Part shown: piece by piece, positions 51,867 to 60,211 of the stretch
Numbering within the stretch: position 1 is the stretch's first letter
Layout: every line of letters starts with the position of its first letter
Assembly: GCA_964371355.1 (NCBI GenBank)
Contig: CAYJMG010000002.1
Span: 119,597 to 183,596, forward strand
Direction of reading: 5' to 3'
Source of the DNA: JACRBR01 sp964371355
Lineage (GTDB): Bacteria; Chloroflexota; Dehalococcoidia; DSTF01; JACRBR01
DNA length: 64,000 nt
Program-made: the position numbers and the translations under genes
The notes under the pieces: model-generated
What the model saw: only the letters and a program-made list of their open reading frames with translations
What the model was told of the DNA's origin: nothing
Databases searched by the model: none

Positions 51867-52757
51867 CTACGACTGCAGAGCGGGCAGGTGGCGCGCGAAC
51901 GCCTCCAGCACCGGGCGCGGCTCGGCCATGTGACGCGGGTGCATGCCCAGGATGGCGTGGTGCACCCCCAGCTCCTTGAGCCGGCCCAGGTGCTCGGCCG
52001 TCTTCTCCAGGTTGTCCGCCTTCAGCATCCCGCCGCCCTCCACCGCGAGCTGGAGCTGTCCGGGATCGCGGCCCGCGTTCGACGCCGCCTCGCGCGCGAT
52101 GTCGAAGTCGCGCTGAAGCGTGGGGAGCGACTTCGCCGTCGCCAGCCAGCCGTCGCCATACTTGCCCGCCCGCTCGAGCTGCTTCGCGCTTTCGCCGCCG
52201 AGCCAGATGGGGATGCCGCCCGGCTGCGCGGGCTTTGGGTTGCAGGCCCAGTCCACGCACTCGTAGAACTCGCCACGGAACTCGACAAACTCCTGCGTCC
52301 ACAGCGCGCGCACGATCTGGAGGCACTCGTCCATGCGCTTCCCCCGCTTCTCGAACGGGACACCCAGCACCTCGAACTCCTGCTTCCACCACCCAACCCC
52401 CGCCCCCAGCACGAACCTCCCGCCCGAGAGGTGGTCGATCGTCGCCATGATCTTGGCGTGCAGCACCGGCTGCCGCATGGGCAGCACGAGCACCGACGTG
52501 CCGATGCGGGCCCGCTTCGTGATCCCTGCCAGCCAGGCGGCCAGCGCCAACGGCTCGAGGAAGTCCATCGTCGGCGGGAAGCCCAGGCTGCCGTCCGGCG
52601 AATACGGGTACTTCGACTGCTGCTCCTTCTGCAGGACCACGTGGTCGAAGACCCACAGCCCGTCGAAGCCGGCCTCATCGGCGGCGCGGGCGAAGCCGCC
52701 GACCGACTCGCGCGAGGCCAGGGGCCCCACCTGGGGTACGTGCAGACCGATCTCCAT
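51867..52757 (-). CDS. LLM-class F420-dependent oxidoreductase (TIGR03619-like)
   Basis: ATG 52757 starts MEIGLHVPQVGPLASRESVG. The 296-residue luciferase-like barrel has DGLWVFDHVVL, FLEPLALAAWLAGITKRARIGTSVLVLP, IDHLSGGRFVLGAGVGWWKQEFEVLGVPFEKRG and PIWLGGESAKQLERAGKYGDGWLA. These are the standard blocks of F420-dependent LLM enzymes. Divergent from the hydrolase gene at 52873; the two may share regulation. Confidence 0.92.
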   Translation of the reverse strand: MEIGLHVPQVGPLASRESVGGFARAADEAGFDGLWVFDHVVLQKEQQSKYPYSPDGSLGFPPTMDFLEPLALAAWLAGITKRARIGTSVLVLPMRQPVLHAKIMATIDHLSGGRFVLGAGVGWWKQEFEVLGVPFEKRGKRMDECLQIVRALWTQEFVEFRGEFYECVDWACNPKPAQPGGIPIWLGGESAKQLERAGKYGDGWLATAKSLPTLQRDFDIAREAASNAGRDPGQLQLAVEGGGMLKADNLEKTAEHLGRLKELGVHHAILGMHPRHMAEPRPVLEAFARHLPALQS

Positions 52758-52872
52758 GAGGCGCTCCTCCTCTGGCTTCAGACACAACGGGATGAATGGC
52801 GGGGAGACAATATCGGTTCCGGCCCGTATGATCGATACAGCAACGCACCGCCATAGCAGGGGGACGGCGTAC

Positions 52873-53685
52873 ATGGCCACGGCGATCATCAACGGCATCG
52901 AGATGTACTACGAGCGCCGCGGGGACGACGGCGAGCCCCTCGTGTTCGTACACGGCTACACCGGCGACGTGGGCGACTGGGCGCACCAGGTCCCCGAGTT
53001 CTCTCGCACCCACCGCGTGCTGGTCATGGATCACCGCGGCCACGGCCGCAGCGAGGCCCCGTCCGACCGCGACACCTACACCATCAAGGAGATGGCCCGC
53101 GACATCATGGGCCTCGCCGAACATGTCGGCTTCGAGCGATACCACCTCGTGGGCCACTCGATGGGCGGCAGCGTCGCACAGGAGATCGCGCTGCATAGCC
53201 CCGGCCGTCTCATCTCGTTGACCCTGGAGGACACGGGCCCCGCCTTCGACATCCACAAGAACCCCACGATCCTGAAGTACATCGAGAACCGCTTCAAGCT
53301 GGCCCAGGAACAGGGCATGGCCGCCGTCGCCGAGATGGCCGGCATGCCCGACCCGCCCCACCTGCCGCCCGGCCGCCGCGACTACGAGAAGAAGCGGATG
53401 TCCGCCATGTCGATCGATGGCTTCATTGGCGCCTGGAATGCGCTCGCCCGCTGGGACGGCACGCGCGACCGCGCGCACACCATCGCTGTGCCGACGCTCG
53501 TAATCTACGGCGTCCTCGACGCGGGCATCGTCGACGGCATGAAGTTCCTCGGCGCGGCCATCCCCGGCGCGGTCGTCGAAGAGGTGGCCGAGGCCGCCCA
53601 CTGCCCCCAGTTCGAGCGCCCGGAGATCTTCAACGCCGCCGTACGCAGGCACGTCGAGCGCCACGCTGGCCAGGCCGCCAAGTAG
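52873..53685 (+). CDS. Alpha/beta hydrolase
   Basis: ATG 52873 begins MATAIINGIEMYYERRGD. The 270-residue protein has the oxyanion block LVFVHGYTGDVGDWAHQV, MDHRGHGRSEAPSD, the nucleophile elbow VGHSMGGSVAQEIAL, an Asp in YGVLDAGIVDG and the catalytic His in EAAHCPQFERPE. It is an esterase- or lactonase-like hydrolase of unknown substrate. The 115 bp upstream also serve the divergent LLM gene. Confidence 0.92.
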   Translation: MATAIINGIEMYYERRGDDGEPLVFVHGYTGDVGDWAHQVPEFSRTHRVLVMDHRGHGRSEAPSDRDTYTIKEMARDIMGLAEHVGFERYHLVGHSMGGSVAQEIALHSPGRLISLTLEDTGPAFDIHKNPTILKYIENRFKLAQEQGMAAVAEMAGMPDPPHLPPGRRDYEKKRMSAMSIDGFIGAWNALARWDGTRDRAHTIAVPTLVIYGVLDAGIVDGMKFLGAAIPGAVVEEVAEAAHCPQFERPEIFNAAVRRHVERHAGQAAK

Positions 53686-53688
53686 CGG

Positions 53689-54012
53689 CTACTCCTCCAG
53701 CACCCGCCTGGCGGCTGACGCGATCTGCTCGCGGTGCCGGGACACCCGCTCTTCGCCCAGCGCCTCGCGAATGGCGCTCCCGGTCGCGTCGTCGTGGGGG
53801 ACGTACGTGAAGGGGTCGGGCCCGCGCTTCACCAGCCGCGCGTCGACGGCTTCGCCCAACACCTCGATCATGCCCTCTTCGGCCACGCGCAGCAGGTGCC
53901 GCAGCACTTCGTACTGCAGCGGCGCCTCCGAAGCGGCCACCAGGTCGGATACACGGCGCGCGCCGCTCGAGAGCGTCAGGAGCTGTTCGGCCCGAAGGCG
54001 CGACTCGTCCAT
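53689..54012 (-). CDS. Small protein with winged-helix-like composition, unknown
   Basis: The 107-residue protein begins MDESRLRAEQLLTLSSGARRVSDL and contains a helix-turn-strand stretch LQYEVLRHLLRVAEEGMIEVLGE, compatible with a winged helix, then DPFTYVPHDDATGSAIREALG. No family is recognised. TACACT ends exactly 6 bp before the ATG, suggesting a leaderless promoter. The stop is 4 bp from the convergent hydrolase stop. Confidence 0.6.
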   Translation of the reverse strand: MDESRLRAEQLLTLSSGARRVSDLVAASEAPLQYEVLRHLLRVAEEGMIEVLGEAVDARLVKRGPDPFTYVPHDDATGSAIREALGEERVSRHREQIASAARRVLEE

Positions 54013-54080
54013 GACGCCAGTGTACCGGTAGAGTAGGCGCGTAGTTCACGAGCCCCCGGGTCACGAAGCGCGAGGGACGT

Positions 54081-54788
54081 ATGGGCGAGACGCGGACCGG
54101 ACCGGCATACGCCGTTGTCGTGGCGGCAGGCCGCAGCGAGCGCATGGGCGGCGCCGACAAAGTATTCACCCAGCTCATGGGCCGGCCGCTGCTCGCGTGG
54201 ACGCTCGGCGCGTTCAAACGCTGCGCTTCGATCGATAGCATCATCGTCGTGACGGCAGCGCCATCGCTGGAGCGCATGGCCGAATTCCTGCGCGAGTGGC
54301 GGTTCGACGCCAACGTGAGCGCGGTGGTGGCCGGCGGCCCCACGCGGCAGGAGAGCGTGCGCGCGGGCCTGGAGGCCGCGAACGGTGCCGCGATCGTGGC
54401 CGTGCACGATGGGGCGCGACCGCTCGTAACACCGGAGATCATCGACCGGGGCATCGCGCTGGCGCGTGAGACCGGCGCGGCGTTGTGCGCGGTGCCGACG
54501 CGCGACACGGTGAAGATCGCCGAGGGCGACCCTCCCTTCGTCCGCGAGACGCCGGATCGCGGCGCGGTGTGGCTGGCGCAGACGCCCCAGTGCTTCGACC
54601 GCGAGCTGCTGCTGCGCGCGCAACGTGAGGCCGCGGCCGACGCGACCGATGACGCGGCCCTCGTGGAGGCGCTCGGTCACCCCGTGCGCGTGTACGAGGG
54701 TGCGTGGTCCAACCTGAAGGTCACCACCCCGGAGGACCTGATCGTCGCCGAGGCGCTCCTCCGCGAGCGGTTCGGTGGCGCCGTGTAG
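54081..54788 (+). CDS. ispD: 2-C-methyl-D-erythritol 4-phosphate cytidylyltransferase
   Basis: The 235-residue enzyme forms CDP-ME in the MEP isoprenoid pathway. VVVAAGRSERMGGADKVFTQLMGRPLL holds the glycine-rich CTP loop with its Arg and Lys. VVAGGPTRQESVRAGLEA, VAVHDGARPLVTPEIID and VWLAQTPQCFDRELL follow, and TDDAALVEALGHPV completes the site. Length is normal; ispF is not adjacent (it is often next to or fused to ispD). Confidence 0.96.
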   Translation: MGETRTGPAYAVVVAAGRSERMGGADKVFTQLMGRPLLAWTLGAFKRCASIDSIIVVTAAPSLERMAEFLREWRFDANVSAVVAGGPTRQESVRAGLEAANGAAIVAVHDGARPLVTPEIIDRGIALARETGAALCAVPTRDTVKIAEGDPPFVRETPDRGAVWLAQTPQCFDRELLLRAQREAAADATDDAALVEALGHPVRVYEGAWSNLKVTTPEDLIVAEALLRERFGGAV

Positions 54789-54809
54789 GCACGCCGCTCA
54801 GGGCAGCGC

Positions 54810-55475
54810 TCAGGGCAGGATGATTGTCTGGCCGGGCTGCAGGTTGTTCGGGTCCACACCCGGGTTCGCGTCGATGAGCTGCTGCTCCGTGTAACCGAAG
54901 CGTGCCGCGATGCTGGCCATGGAGTCCCCCGGCTCGACCGTGTACGTCCGGCCCAACGACTGCGCCGTCGGCGTCACCTCGGGCGCCGGCGTATCGACCG
55001 GCGGCGGGAGCGGCGTGTCCGTGGGAAGCGCCTCTTCTTCGATGGGCGTGTCCTCGGCTTCCGGCTCGTCCGGCTCCGGCGTGCTGGTGGCGTCGTCGGG
55101 CGTTGCCGTCGCGCCGTTGGCGGGCTGGCCGCTCACCGTCTCCGGCAGGTTAATCACGTCGCCGTCGTGCAGCGTGGCGGGGTCGATGTCGGGGTTCGCG
55201 GCCACCAGCTCTTCCAGCGTGATGCCGAAGCGTTCGGCCACGCCCGACAGCGTGTCGCCGCTGCGGATCGTGTACGTGCGCCGGCCTCCTGTGGAGACGA
55301 TGCTCTCGCCCAGGATGCGCACCTGCGGCAGCTCGGCCGGCAGCGTCGCCGTCGGGATCTTGCTGCTGTCCGGCGCTTTGCCGCCCGACCCGCCGTCGCC
55401 GCCGCCGAAGCACGCCGCGAGCCCCACCGCCGCCAGGCAGCACACGATCGCGGACAGGACTCGCTGGAGCCTCAA
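54810..55475 (-). CDS. LysM lipoprotein with two LysM domains
   Basis: A TTG start at 55475 has GGAGGT with 6-bp spacing and gives a lipoprotein signal: MRLQRVLSAIVCCLAAVGLAACFGGG (given here in two runs, MRLQRVLSAIVC and CLAAVGLAACFGGG). Two LysM domains follow, the first with YTIRSGDTLSGVAERFGITL (about residues 70-115) and the second at the C-terminus with YTVEPGDSMASIAARFGYTE. They are separated by an acidic Pro/Thr linker. LysM domains bind peptidoglycan or chitin, so the protein is probably anchored at the outer face of the membrane and holds cell wall. Confidence 0.88.
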   Translation of the reverse strand: MRLQRVLSAIVCCLAAVGLAACFGGGDGGSGGKAPDSSKIPTATLPAELPQVRILGESIVSTGGRRTYTIRSGDTLSGVAERFGITLEELVAANPDIDPATLHDGDVINLPETVSGQPANGATATPDDATSTPEPDEPEAEDTPIEEEALPTDTPLPPPVDTPAPEVTPTAQSLGRTYTVEPGDSMASIAARFGYTEQQLIDANPGVDPNNLQPGQTIILP

Positions 55476-55567
55476 ACTGCTACCTCCCGGAGGTCTGCTG
55501 GGACCGCCGGGATCGTATCGGACGCCGTGGAGGGCGGCAATTTGACCCCGGTTCCGAAGGCGGACGC

Positions 55568-56875
55568 TCACTCCCCCAGCTCGGCGAGGAGCCCGATGGC
55601 GACGTCGACCGTCTGCTCCAGCGACTCCGCGCTGATCCGGGCGAGGGCGTCCTCCGGCGTGTGGATCAGCTCGTCGTTGCGGTACAGGAACACCGCCGGG
55701 ATACCCGCGTCGAGGAAGCTCAGGTGGTCGCTCCCGGCGCCGCCGGGCACAAACGACGGGCGGGAGGCCAGCCCCAGGCTGTCGGCGATGATGCCCGCCT
55801 GCCGCACCAGGTCCTCCGACCCGATGAGTTCCAGATCCTGCGCCAGGCCGACGACGTCGAGATTGATCATCATCCGGAGCGCGTTCAGCTCCTCGTCCGT
55901 CAGGCCATCCACGAAGTCCTCGCTGCCCAGCAGTCCCGACTCCTCGGCGCTGAACAACACGAAGCAGTTCGCGCCCGGCAGATTCCGCGCGGCGGCGACG
56001 CGCGCGCTTTCGAGCACAGCGGCGGTGCCCGATGCGTTGTCGTCCGCCCCGCTCGTCGTTGGCACGCTGTCGTAGTGCCCGCCGGTCACCGTCGTGCACG
56101 TCGTGACGCCCTCCGGCTTCGCGACCACGTTGTACGCCGTCGTCTGAGGCCGTTCGATGGTGACCGTCCCCTCCACCGGGCCGCCGGCCAGTCGCGCGGC
56201 CAGCGCCTCGCCGTCCTCCCTGCTGATGCCGGCGACCGGGATCGTCACCGGCCCGCCCAGGTCGCCGATGATCGCACCATCCTCGTTGTTGAAGACGATG
56301 ACGGCGGCAGCCCCGGCCGCGATCGCGTTCTCCACCTTCTGCTCGAAGGTAAGGTCGCCGCGCTGCACCAGGGCGATCGCGCCCTTCAGCCCCTCGGACG
56401 GGAACTCGCCCGCCTGCCCGATGCCCGCGCTCACGATCGGCGCTGTGACGCTGCCGTCACCTGTGCCCTGCAGCCCCGCACCGACGATGAGCGTGTCCCC
56501 GACGGCGACGCTGGCCGGCAGGAACAGGCTCGCGTCGAAGTCGAATTGCGGGGTGGTGACGTCGTAGCCGTAGCGCTCCAGCTCCGCGCGGATGTAGTCG
56601 CGCGCAGCGATCTCGCCGTCGGTGCCGGCAACCCGCGGCCCGATCTCGACCGAAAGCACGCGCACGTGCTCGAGCGCCCGCCCGCCGTCGGCCTCCGCCG
56701 GCCCGATCTCGTCGATGGGGCTCGGTGTGAGCGTGGGTGTAGCCGTGCGCTCCGGCGTCGTTGTGGATGGCGGCGGCGTGGCCGTGATGGCCGCCTTGCC
56801 GCCGCTGGAACACGACGCGAGCACTGGGAAAAGGGCGAGCAAGAAGACGACGACAAGCGGGCGCGGGGACTTCAG
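55568..56875 (-). CDS. M28 family metallopeptidase, lipoprotein, PA-domain insert
   Basis: The mature part has the M28 zinc site: VTGGHYDSVP, SGADDNASGTAAVLE, FSAEESGLLGSEDFV, INLDVVG and the His in ELIHTPEDAL. A protease-associated (PA) domain with FEQKVENAIAAGAAAVIVFNN precedes it. A TTG at 56842 would start inside the hydrophobic core. A CTG at 56875 (after ACGGAG) yields LKSPRPLVVVFLLALFPVLA then SC, a proper lipoprotein signal, so a CTG start is proposed. It is an exported aminopeptidase-like enzyme. Confidence 0.85.
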   Translation of the reverse strand: MKSPRPLVVVFLLALFPVLASCSSGGKAAITATPPPSTTTPERTATPTLTPSPIDEIGPAEADGGRALEHVRVLSVEIGPRVAGTDGEIAARDYIRAELERYGYDVTTPQFDFDASLFLPASVAVGDTLIVGAGLQGTGDGSVTAPIVSAGIGQAGEFPSEGLKGAIALVQRGDLTFEQKVENAIAAGAAAVIVFNNEDGAIIGDLGGPVTIPVAGISREDGEALAARLAGGPVEGTVTIERPQTTAYNVVAKPEGVTTCTTVTGGHYDSVPTTSGADDNASGTAAVLESARVAAARNLPGANCFVLFSAEESGLLGSEDFVDGLTDEELNALRMMINLDVVGLAQDLELIGSEDLVRQAGIIADSLGLASRPSFVPGGAGSDHLSFLDAGIPAVFLYRNDELIHTPEDALARISAESLEQTVDVAIGLLAELGE

Positions 56876-56911
56876 CGGGGTGCTCCGTTTCTGAGGCGTG
56901 CCGTCTGTGGC

Positions 56912-57394
56912 CTACCGGTGGCCACGTCTGCGGAACCAGTCCCGCACGCGGTTAGGGGTGGTGGGCGTTTCGTAGTCGATGACCTGTCCGCGCCAGCGCC
57001 TCTCGACGCGCCCGCCCGCGATCGTGCGGCGCGCGTCCCACCCCATCAGCGACATGATGATGGCAATCGCCGTTAGCGCCAGCCCCACGATCGATGCGAG
57101 ACGCGCGTAGTCGCCGTACAGGCCCGGCGCCAGCCAGGAGGTGACGATGAGCGCGATGCCGGCCAGCATGACGTGGCCGAGGGTGACGCGCCGGAATGGC
57201 CGCGTCAGCGACGTCCACAGGCGCGACAGCAACCCCGGGCCGTTCTGTTGGCGCTTGCGGCTCTTCACCTTCGAGATGAAGCGCTCTTCAGGCACGAAGT
57301 TATCAAGCTTGTCGAGCAGGTCCTCGATCTCGCGCTGGACTCGGTCGCCTTGTCGGGGCATGTCGGGGGTACTCCCGGGGGTGTGCCTCTCCAT
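56912..57394 (-). CDS. Membrane protein with N-terminal helix, unknown
   Basis: The frame from ATG 57394 gives 160 residues. A TAGAAT hexamer overlaps that ATG, so the start at ATG 57361 (MPRQGDRVQREIEDLLDKLD) may be the real one. The protein has a charged helix, a basic stretch (KVKSRKRQQ), two transmembrane helices (about residues 75-115) and a basic tail. Similar PRxGDRVxREIEEIL starts occur in Chloroflexota proteins of unknown function. It precedes the M28 peptidase on the same strand. Confidence 0.65.
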   Translation of the reverse strand: MERHTPGSTPDMPRQGDRVQREIEDLLDKLDNFVPEERFISKVKSRKRQQNGPGLLSRLWTSLTRPFRRVTLGHVMLAGIALIVTSWLAPGLYGDYARLASIVGLALTAIAIIMSLMGWDARRTIAGGRVERRWRGQVIDYETPTTPNRVRDWFRRRGHR

Positions 57395-57523
57395 TCTACG
57401 GATCGGGGACGCACGCCGTCCAGATTCGGCATCGGTCGCTCGTCACGAGATCAACAGCCGGTTTTACCCAGAGAATCCGGACGATAGGCGAGGAAGGGGG
57501 GGAGGTGACGGCGGCAGAAAGAA

Positions 57524-57544
57524 GCCCCGGGGTTGAGCCGGGGC
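57524..57544. promoter_or_regulatory. GC hairpin before the phage-like block
   Basis: GCCCCGG GGTTGAG CCGGGGC forms a perfect 7-bp stem 25 bp before the first gene of the + strand block. It may protect or regulate the leader; no T-run follows. The 174-bp gap 57395-57568 contains nothing else recognised. Confidence 0.45.
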
Positions 57545-57568
57545 GCAGCGGCCAAAGGAGGTTCCCTC

Positions 57569-58081
57569 ATGGCCACCGAAGCGAAGTCTACGACAATCCC
57601 CAACCCGACGCACGAGACGATGATGGACGTCTGTCCCCGCTGTGGCGGGGCGACGGTGCTGGCGCACCCCGGCGACGTCTGTGACGGCTGCCGGCTGACG
57701 GAGACGCAGACCTACCCGCGGTGTGCGGACTGCGGCCACATCGCGCGGGCCCACGACAAGAACGCCTGCTGGAGCTGCGCGCGTGCGTCGCGGTCTACGC
57801 AAGAACGGCAGTGTGACGGCTACCGGCTGCCCGAACCGAAGCCCACGAAAAGCGAGGCTATGGAGCGCCCTGTGGAGGTGACGAGGCGTCCGCTGTTTGC
57901 GGCGTACCACCCGAGGCCCGTCCTCCGCATGCAGGGCCGCCAGCCGGTCTTAGGCGACTGCGAGACGTGCGGGCCGAATTGCTTTGCGCAGGAAGTGGAG
58001 CCGGAACACGATCCGGTCGAGGACGCGATGCGGCGGGACGAGGCGCGGGCGTACGACCGGTCAGACGGGCGGGTGCCGTGA
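57569..58081 (+). CDS. Multi zinc-ribbon protein, phage-like block
   Basis: ATG 57569 has AAAGGAGGT in front, so the longer frame is rejected. The 170-residue protein has four CxxC-type pairs (CPRCGG, CDGCRL, CADCGH, CWSCAR), then later CETCGPNC. These predict two or three zinc ribbons. It is the first gene of the tightly packed + strand set; its stop overlaps the next start (GTGA). Function unknown. Confidence 0.65.
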   Translation: MATEAKSTTIPNPTHETMMDVCPRCGGATVLAHPGDVCDGCRLTETQTYPRCADCGHIARAHDKNACWSCARASRSTQERQCDGYRLPEPKPTKSEAMERPVEVTRRPLFAAYHPRPVLRMQGRQPVLGDCETCGPNCFAQEVEPEHDPVEDAMRRDEARAYDRSDGRVP

Positions 58082-58194
58082 CCCCGGTACAGGCCGTTGT
58101 GGTGACGGTACTGCTGTTCATTGTGAGCGCGCGGCTCCTGTGGGAGTTCTGGCTGGCGCTGAACGAGGCCGAGGACGAGGTGCTACATGGTTAG
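58078..58194 (+). CDS. 38-residue single-pass membrane peptide
   Basis: The GTG start overlaps the preceding stop (GTGA). The product MTPVQAVVVTVLLFIVSARL then LWEFWLALNEAEDEVLHG is one transmembrane helix with an acidic C-terminus. It overlaps the next gene by 8 bp. Coupling on both sides supports translation. Confidence 0.5.
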   Translation: MTPVQAVVVTVLLFIVSARLLWEFWLALNEAEDEVLHG

Positions 58195-58465
58195 CGACCC
58201 GTCCACCGTTCACGAACTATCGCAGGCCTGGTATCCGGGCACGCCCGAAGGCATCGCGGACGAGCTGTACGTGCTTCTCGGCGAACTGCGGACGCTCCCG
58301 GCAGGCGTGATGAACCCCAAGCACAACGAGCTGGCGAAGCGCCGCGACCATCTGGAGTCCGTGCTGCTGGCCCACATGAAGGCGACGGGGGAGGTAGTGA
58401 AGGGCCGCACGGCGCCACCGTGCCGCATCGTGCAGCGCGTGCAGTTCGACCGGAGGGCGCGATGA
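58187..58465 (+). CDS. Small helical protein, unknown (phage-like block)
   Basis: The 92-residue protein includes ELSQAWYPGTPEGIADELYV and a Lys/His-rich helix NPKHNELAKRRDHLESVLLAH. Its stop overlaps the next ATG by 4 bp. No family is recognised. Confidence 0.55.
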   Translation: MVSDPSTVHELSQAWYPGTPEGIADELYVLLGELRTLPAGVMNPKHNELAKRRDHLESVLLAHMKATGEVVKGRTAPPCRIVQRVQFDRRAR

Positions 58466-58674
58466 CGACGAAGAGGAACACCGAGGGTTGGGCGTTCCCT
58501 GGTCACGGACAGCGGACGAAGGCGCACTACTTCGTAGACGGGCGCTCGCTCTGCGGCAAGTGGGGCTTCTACTCCGGCCCGTTGGGTCTGGACGACTATG
58601 CATCGCCAGATGATTGCCCAACGTGCCGGCGAAGGTTCGAGAAACGCCAAGCCGAGGCAGCGGGGAAGCGATGA
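58462..58674 (+). CDS. Small zinc-binding protein (phage-like block)
   Basis: The 70-residue protein has TKAHYFVDGRSLCGKWGFYSG and a C-terminal CPTCRRRFEKRQAE, a C...CxxC arrangement seen in many small phage proteins with a HYF...LCG opening. ATGA overlaps on both sides. Confidence 0.6.
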   Translation: MTTKRNTEGWAFPGHGQRTKAHYFVDGRSLCGKWGFYSGPLGLDDYASPDDCPTCRRRFEKRQAEAAGKR

Positions 58675-59327
58675 ACGACACCCCACGGACGACAGGATTC
58701 GACTGGTACGGCAAGTCACCGAACAACATCGAGATCGCCTTGCACGTGGAGCTGGCGGACCTCCCCCACTTGGAGCAGATCGTCGCTGGCATCACGGAGC
58801 TTGACGCGAAACTCGCCGTAAAGAAGTTCACACGTTCGGACCGTCTGGACAAGCCCACCTATACAGGCGGTGGATGGCGGGGCGCCGCACAACGGCAAGA
58901 GGACCCGGTGCCGGCGGGGCTGCATGTTCCGTCGCACGACGGACAACCGATGCGCTTCATTGCGGCTGGGGCCCGGCAAGACGGCACCCGATACAGCGCG
59001 CGCTTCGTCTGCCGTGCCGACAAGCTCTGCACGAAGAAGGACAAAGACGGCCGTCCGTTTGCGGACTGGACGATGCACGACGAGGAGGGTAAGGCGTTCA
59101 AGTTCCCGGACGCGAAGGCCAAGGCGTCCGAGGGTGGTCCCGCCGAGAAGGGGACGGAGACGAACGGCGCAACACCGCCGCGGCCGGACTTCAGCGGCTT
59201 TTGGTTCGCGCTAGGGCCGATGGACGAACAGGCGAAGAAGGCGCTCAAGGACCAGGCGGCGTTGCGGTTCGGCAAGCCGTTCACGCAACTGAGCCAGGCC
59301 GAGTTAGACGAAGTGCTGAAGTGCTGA
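58671..59327 (+). CDS. Unknown phage-like protein
   Basis: The 218-residue protein starts at the ATG of an ATGA overlap. The N-terminal half is acidic (NIEIALHVELADLPHLEQIV). The middle holds ARFVCRADKLCTKKDKDGRPFADW, with two Cys. After a Gly/Glu/Pro linker comes FSGFWFALGPMDEQAKKALKDQ and a short C-terminal helix ending in Cys. No family is recognised. Confidence 0.55.
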   Translation: MNDTPRTTGFDWYGKSPNNIEIALHVELADLPHLEQIVAGITELDAKLAVKKFTRSDRLDKPTYTGGGWRGAAQRQEDPVPAGLHVPSHDGQPMRFIAAGARQDGTRYSARFVCRADKLCTKKDKDGRPFADWTMHDEEGKAFKFPDAKAKASEGGPAEKGTETNGATPPRPDFSGFWFALGPMDEQAKKALKDQAALRFGKPFTQLSQAELDEVLKC

Positions 59328-59364
59328 AGCTCGTCACAGACGGAGTCCGAGAAGAGGCGCCGGC

Positions 59365-59643
59365 ATGACGCTGCGCGAGTTCCTGAGCCGTCATGGACGG
59401 GTCTGTGCTTACTGCGGAGGAACAGCGGAGCACCGGGACCACATCATCCCGAAAGCGATGCGCCGCAGGCACCACATCAAGGACAGCGACGAACGCTATC
59501 ACGTGGCCGCCTGTGGGCCGTGCAACTGGCGTAAGGCCACCAGACGATACGCACCGCCGTCGTGGGCTGATCGTCTCGGTGAACTGCCGGGGCGCGGATG
59601 GCAGGTGTGGTCAGGTGGGCCGCATCTGGAGCCGGTGAGGTAG
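59365..59643 (+). CDS. HNH endonuclease-like protein
   Basis: The 92-residue protein has CAYCGGTAEHRDHIIPKAMRR and ACGPCNWRKATRRY, i.e. the two CxxC zinc pairs and the HRDHIIP metal/active-site His motif of the HNH family. Phage HNH proteins of this size nick or cut DNA and often sit near packaging or methyltransferase genes. GAAGAGGCG before ATG 59365 is a weak ribosome site. Confidence 0.8.
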   Translation: MTLREFLSRHGRVCAYCGGTAEHRDHIIPKAMRRRHHIKDSDERYHVAACGPCNWRKATRRYAPPSWADRLGELPGRGWQVWSGGPHLEPVR

Positions 59644-59694
59644 CGATGGCAGCAGCGGAACCGGAAGGACGAATCAGGATCCAGGAGGCAGGGA

Positions 59695-59967
59695 ATGTCA
59701 CTGACCGGGGCAGAGTTGGCCGAAGAGGCGCGCCAGGCGCAGCGGGAGGTGAAGTACACGCCGCTGATGCGGGTGGTGTCGGAGCCGTACCGGAACGGGG
59801 CGGCCGTCCACTACATGACGGTGGACGCCGTGAGCACGGTGACGATCTGCGGGGCGTCGCGGGGTGATGACGACCCGCTGTCGTTCTCGCGCACGTCGAG
59901 GCTGGTGACGTGCAAGGACTGCAGGAGCATCCGGCTGTGGGCGTACCCCATGTCGCCGGTGGAGTGA
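59695..59967 (+). CDS. Small protein with paired Cys, unknown
   Basis: The 90-residue protein starts after AGGAGGCAGGG. It holds YMTVDAVSTVTICGASRG and RLVTCKDCRSIRLW; the C...CxxC set could bind zinc. It resembles the small zinc-binding protein at 58462 in spirit (HY-x-C...CxxC). No family named. Confidence 0.55.
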   Translation: MSLTGAELAEEARQAQREVKYTPLMRVVSEPYRNGAAVHYMTVDAVSTVTICGASRGDDDPLSFSRTSRLVTCKDCRSIRLWAYPMSPVE

Positions 59968-59974
59968 GGAACCC

Positions 59975-60160
59975 GTGGAACGGATGGGTCTGAAGAACGG
60001 GATCGGCTATCTGGTGGCGGCTCTCGTGTTCGCCATCGGTGCGTCGCTCGCGGATGGCGAACTTCCCAACTTCGCGCTGGGTCTTGGTGCAGGGATGATG
60101 GTGACCTTCGCAGCGTTGGAGTTCGTGGGCGTCGGCGACGAATGGCGCAGAGGCAAGTAA
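59975..60160 (+). CDS. Small two-helix membrane protein
   Basis: The 61-residue product starts at GTG 59975, 7 bp after the previous stop. Two predicted transmembrane helices (GIGYLVAALVFAIGASLA and FALGLGAGMMVTFAALEFVG) and a basic tail are seen. The layout is compatible with a small holin, but no lysin is nearby, so this is not claimed. Confidence 0.5.
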   Translation: MERMGLKNGIGYLVAALVFAIGASLADGELPNFALGLGAGMMVTFAALEFVGVGDEWRRGK

Positions 60161-60211
60161 GCAGACACGCGGGCGCGGGTGCGTCCGGTGGAACGTCAGG
60201 AGGACGCACAG

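Noticed and set aside
57395..57568. Prophage attachment site at the architecture switch
   Set aside because: No tRNA gene, integrase or matching direct repeat was found within the window.
59975..60160. Phage holin
   Set aside because: Two short hydrophobic helices alone are not enough, and no endolysin or structural gene is nearby.
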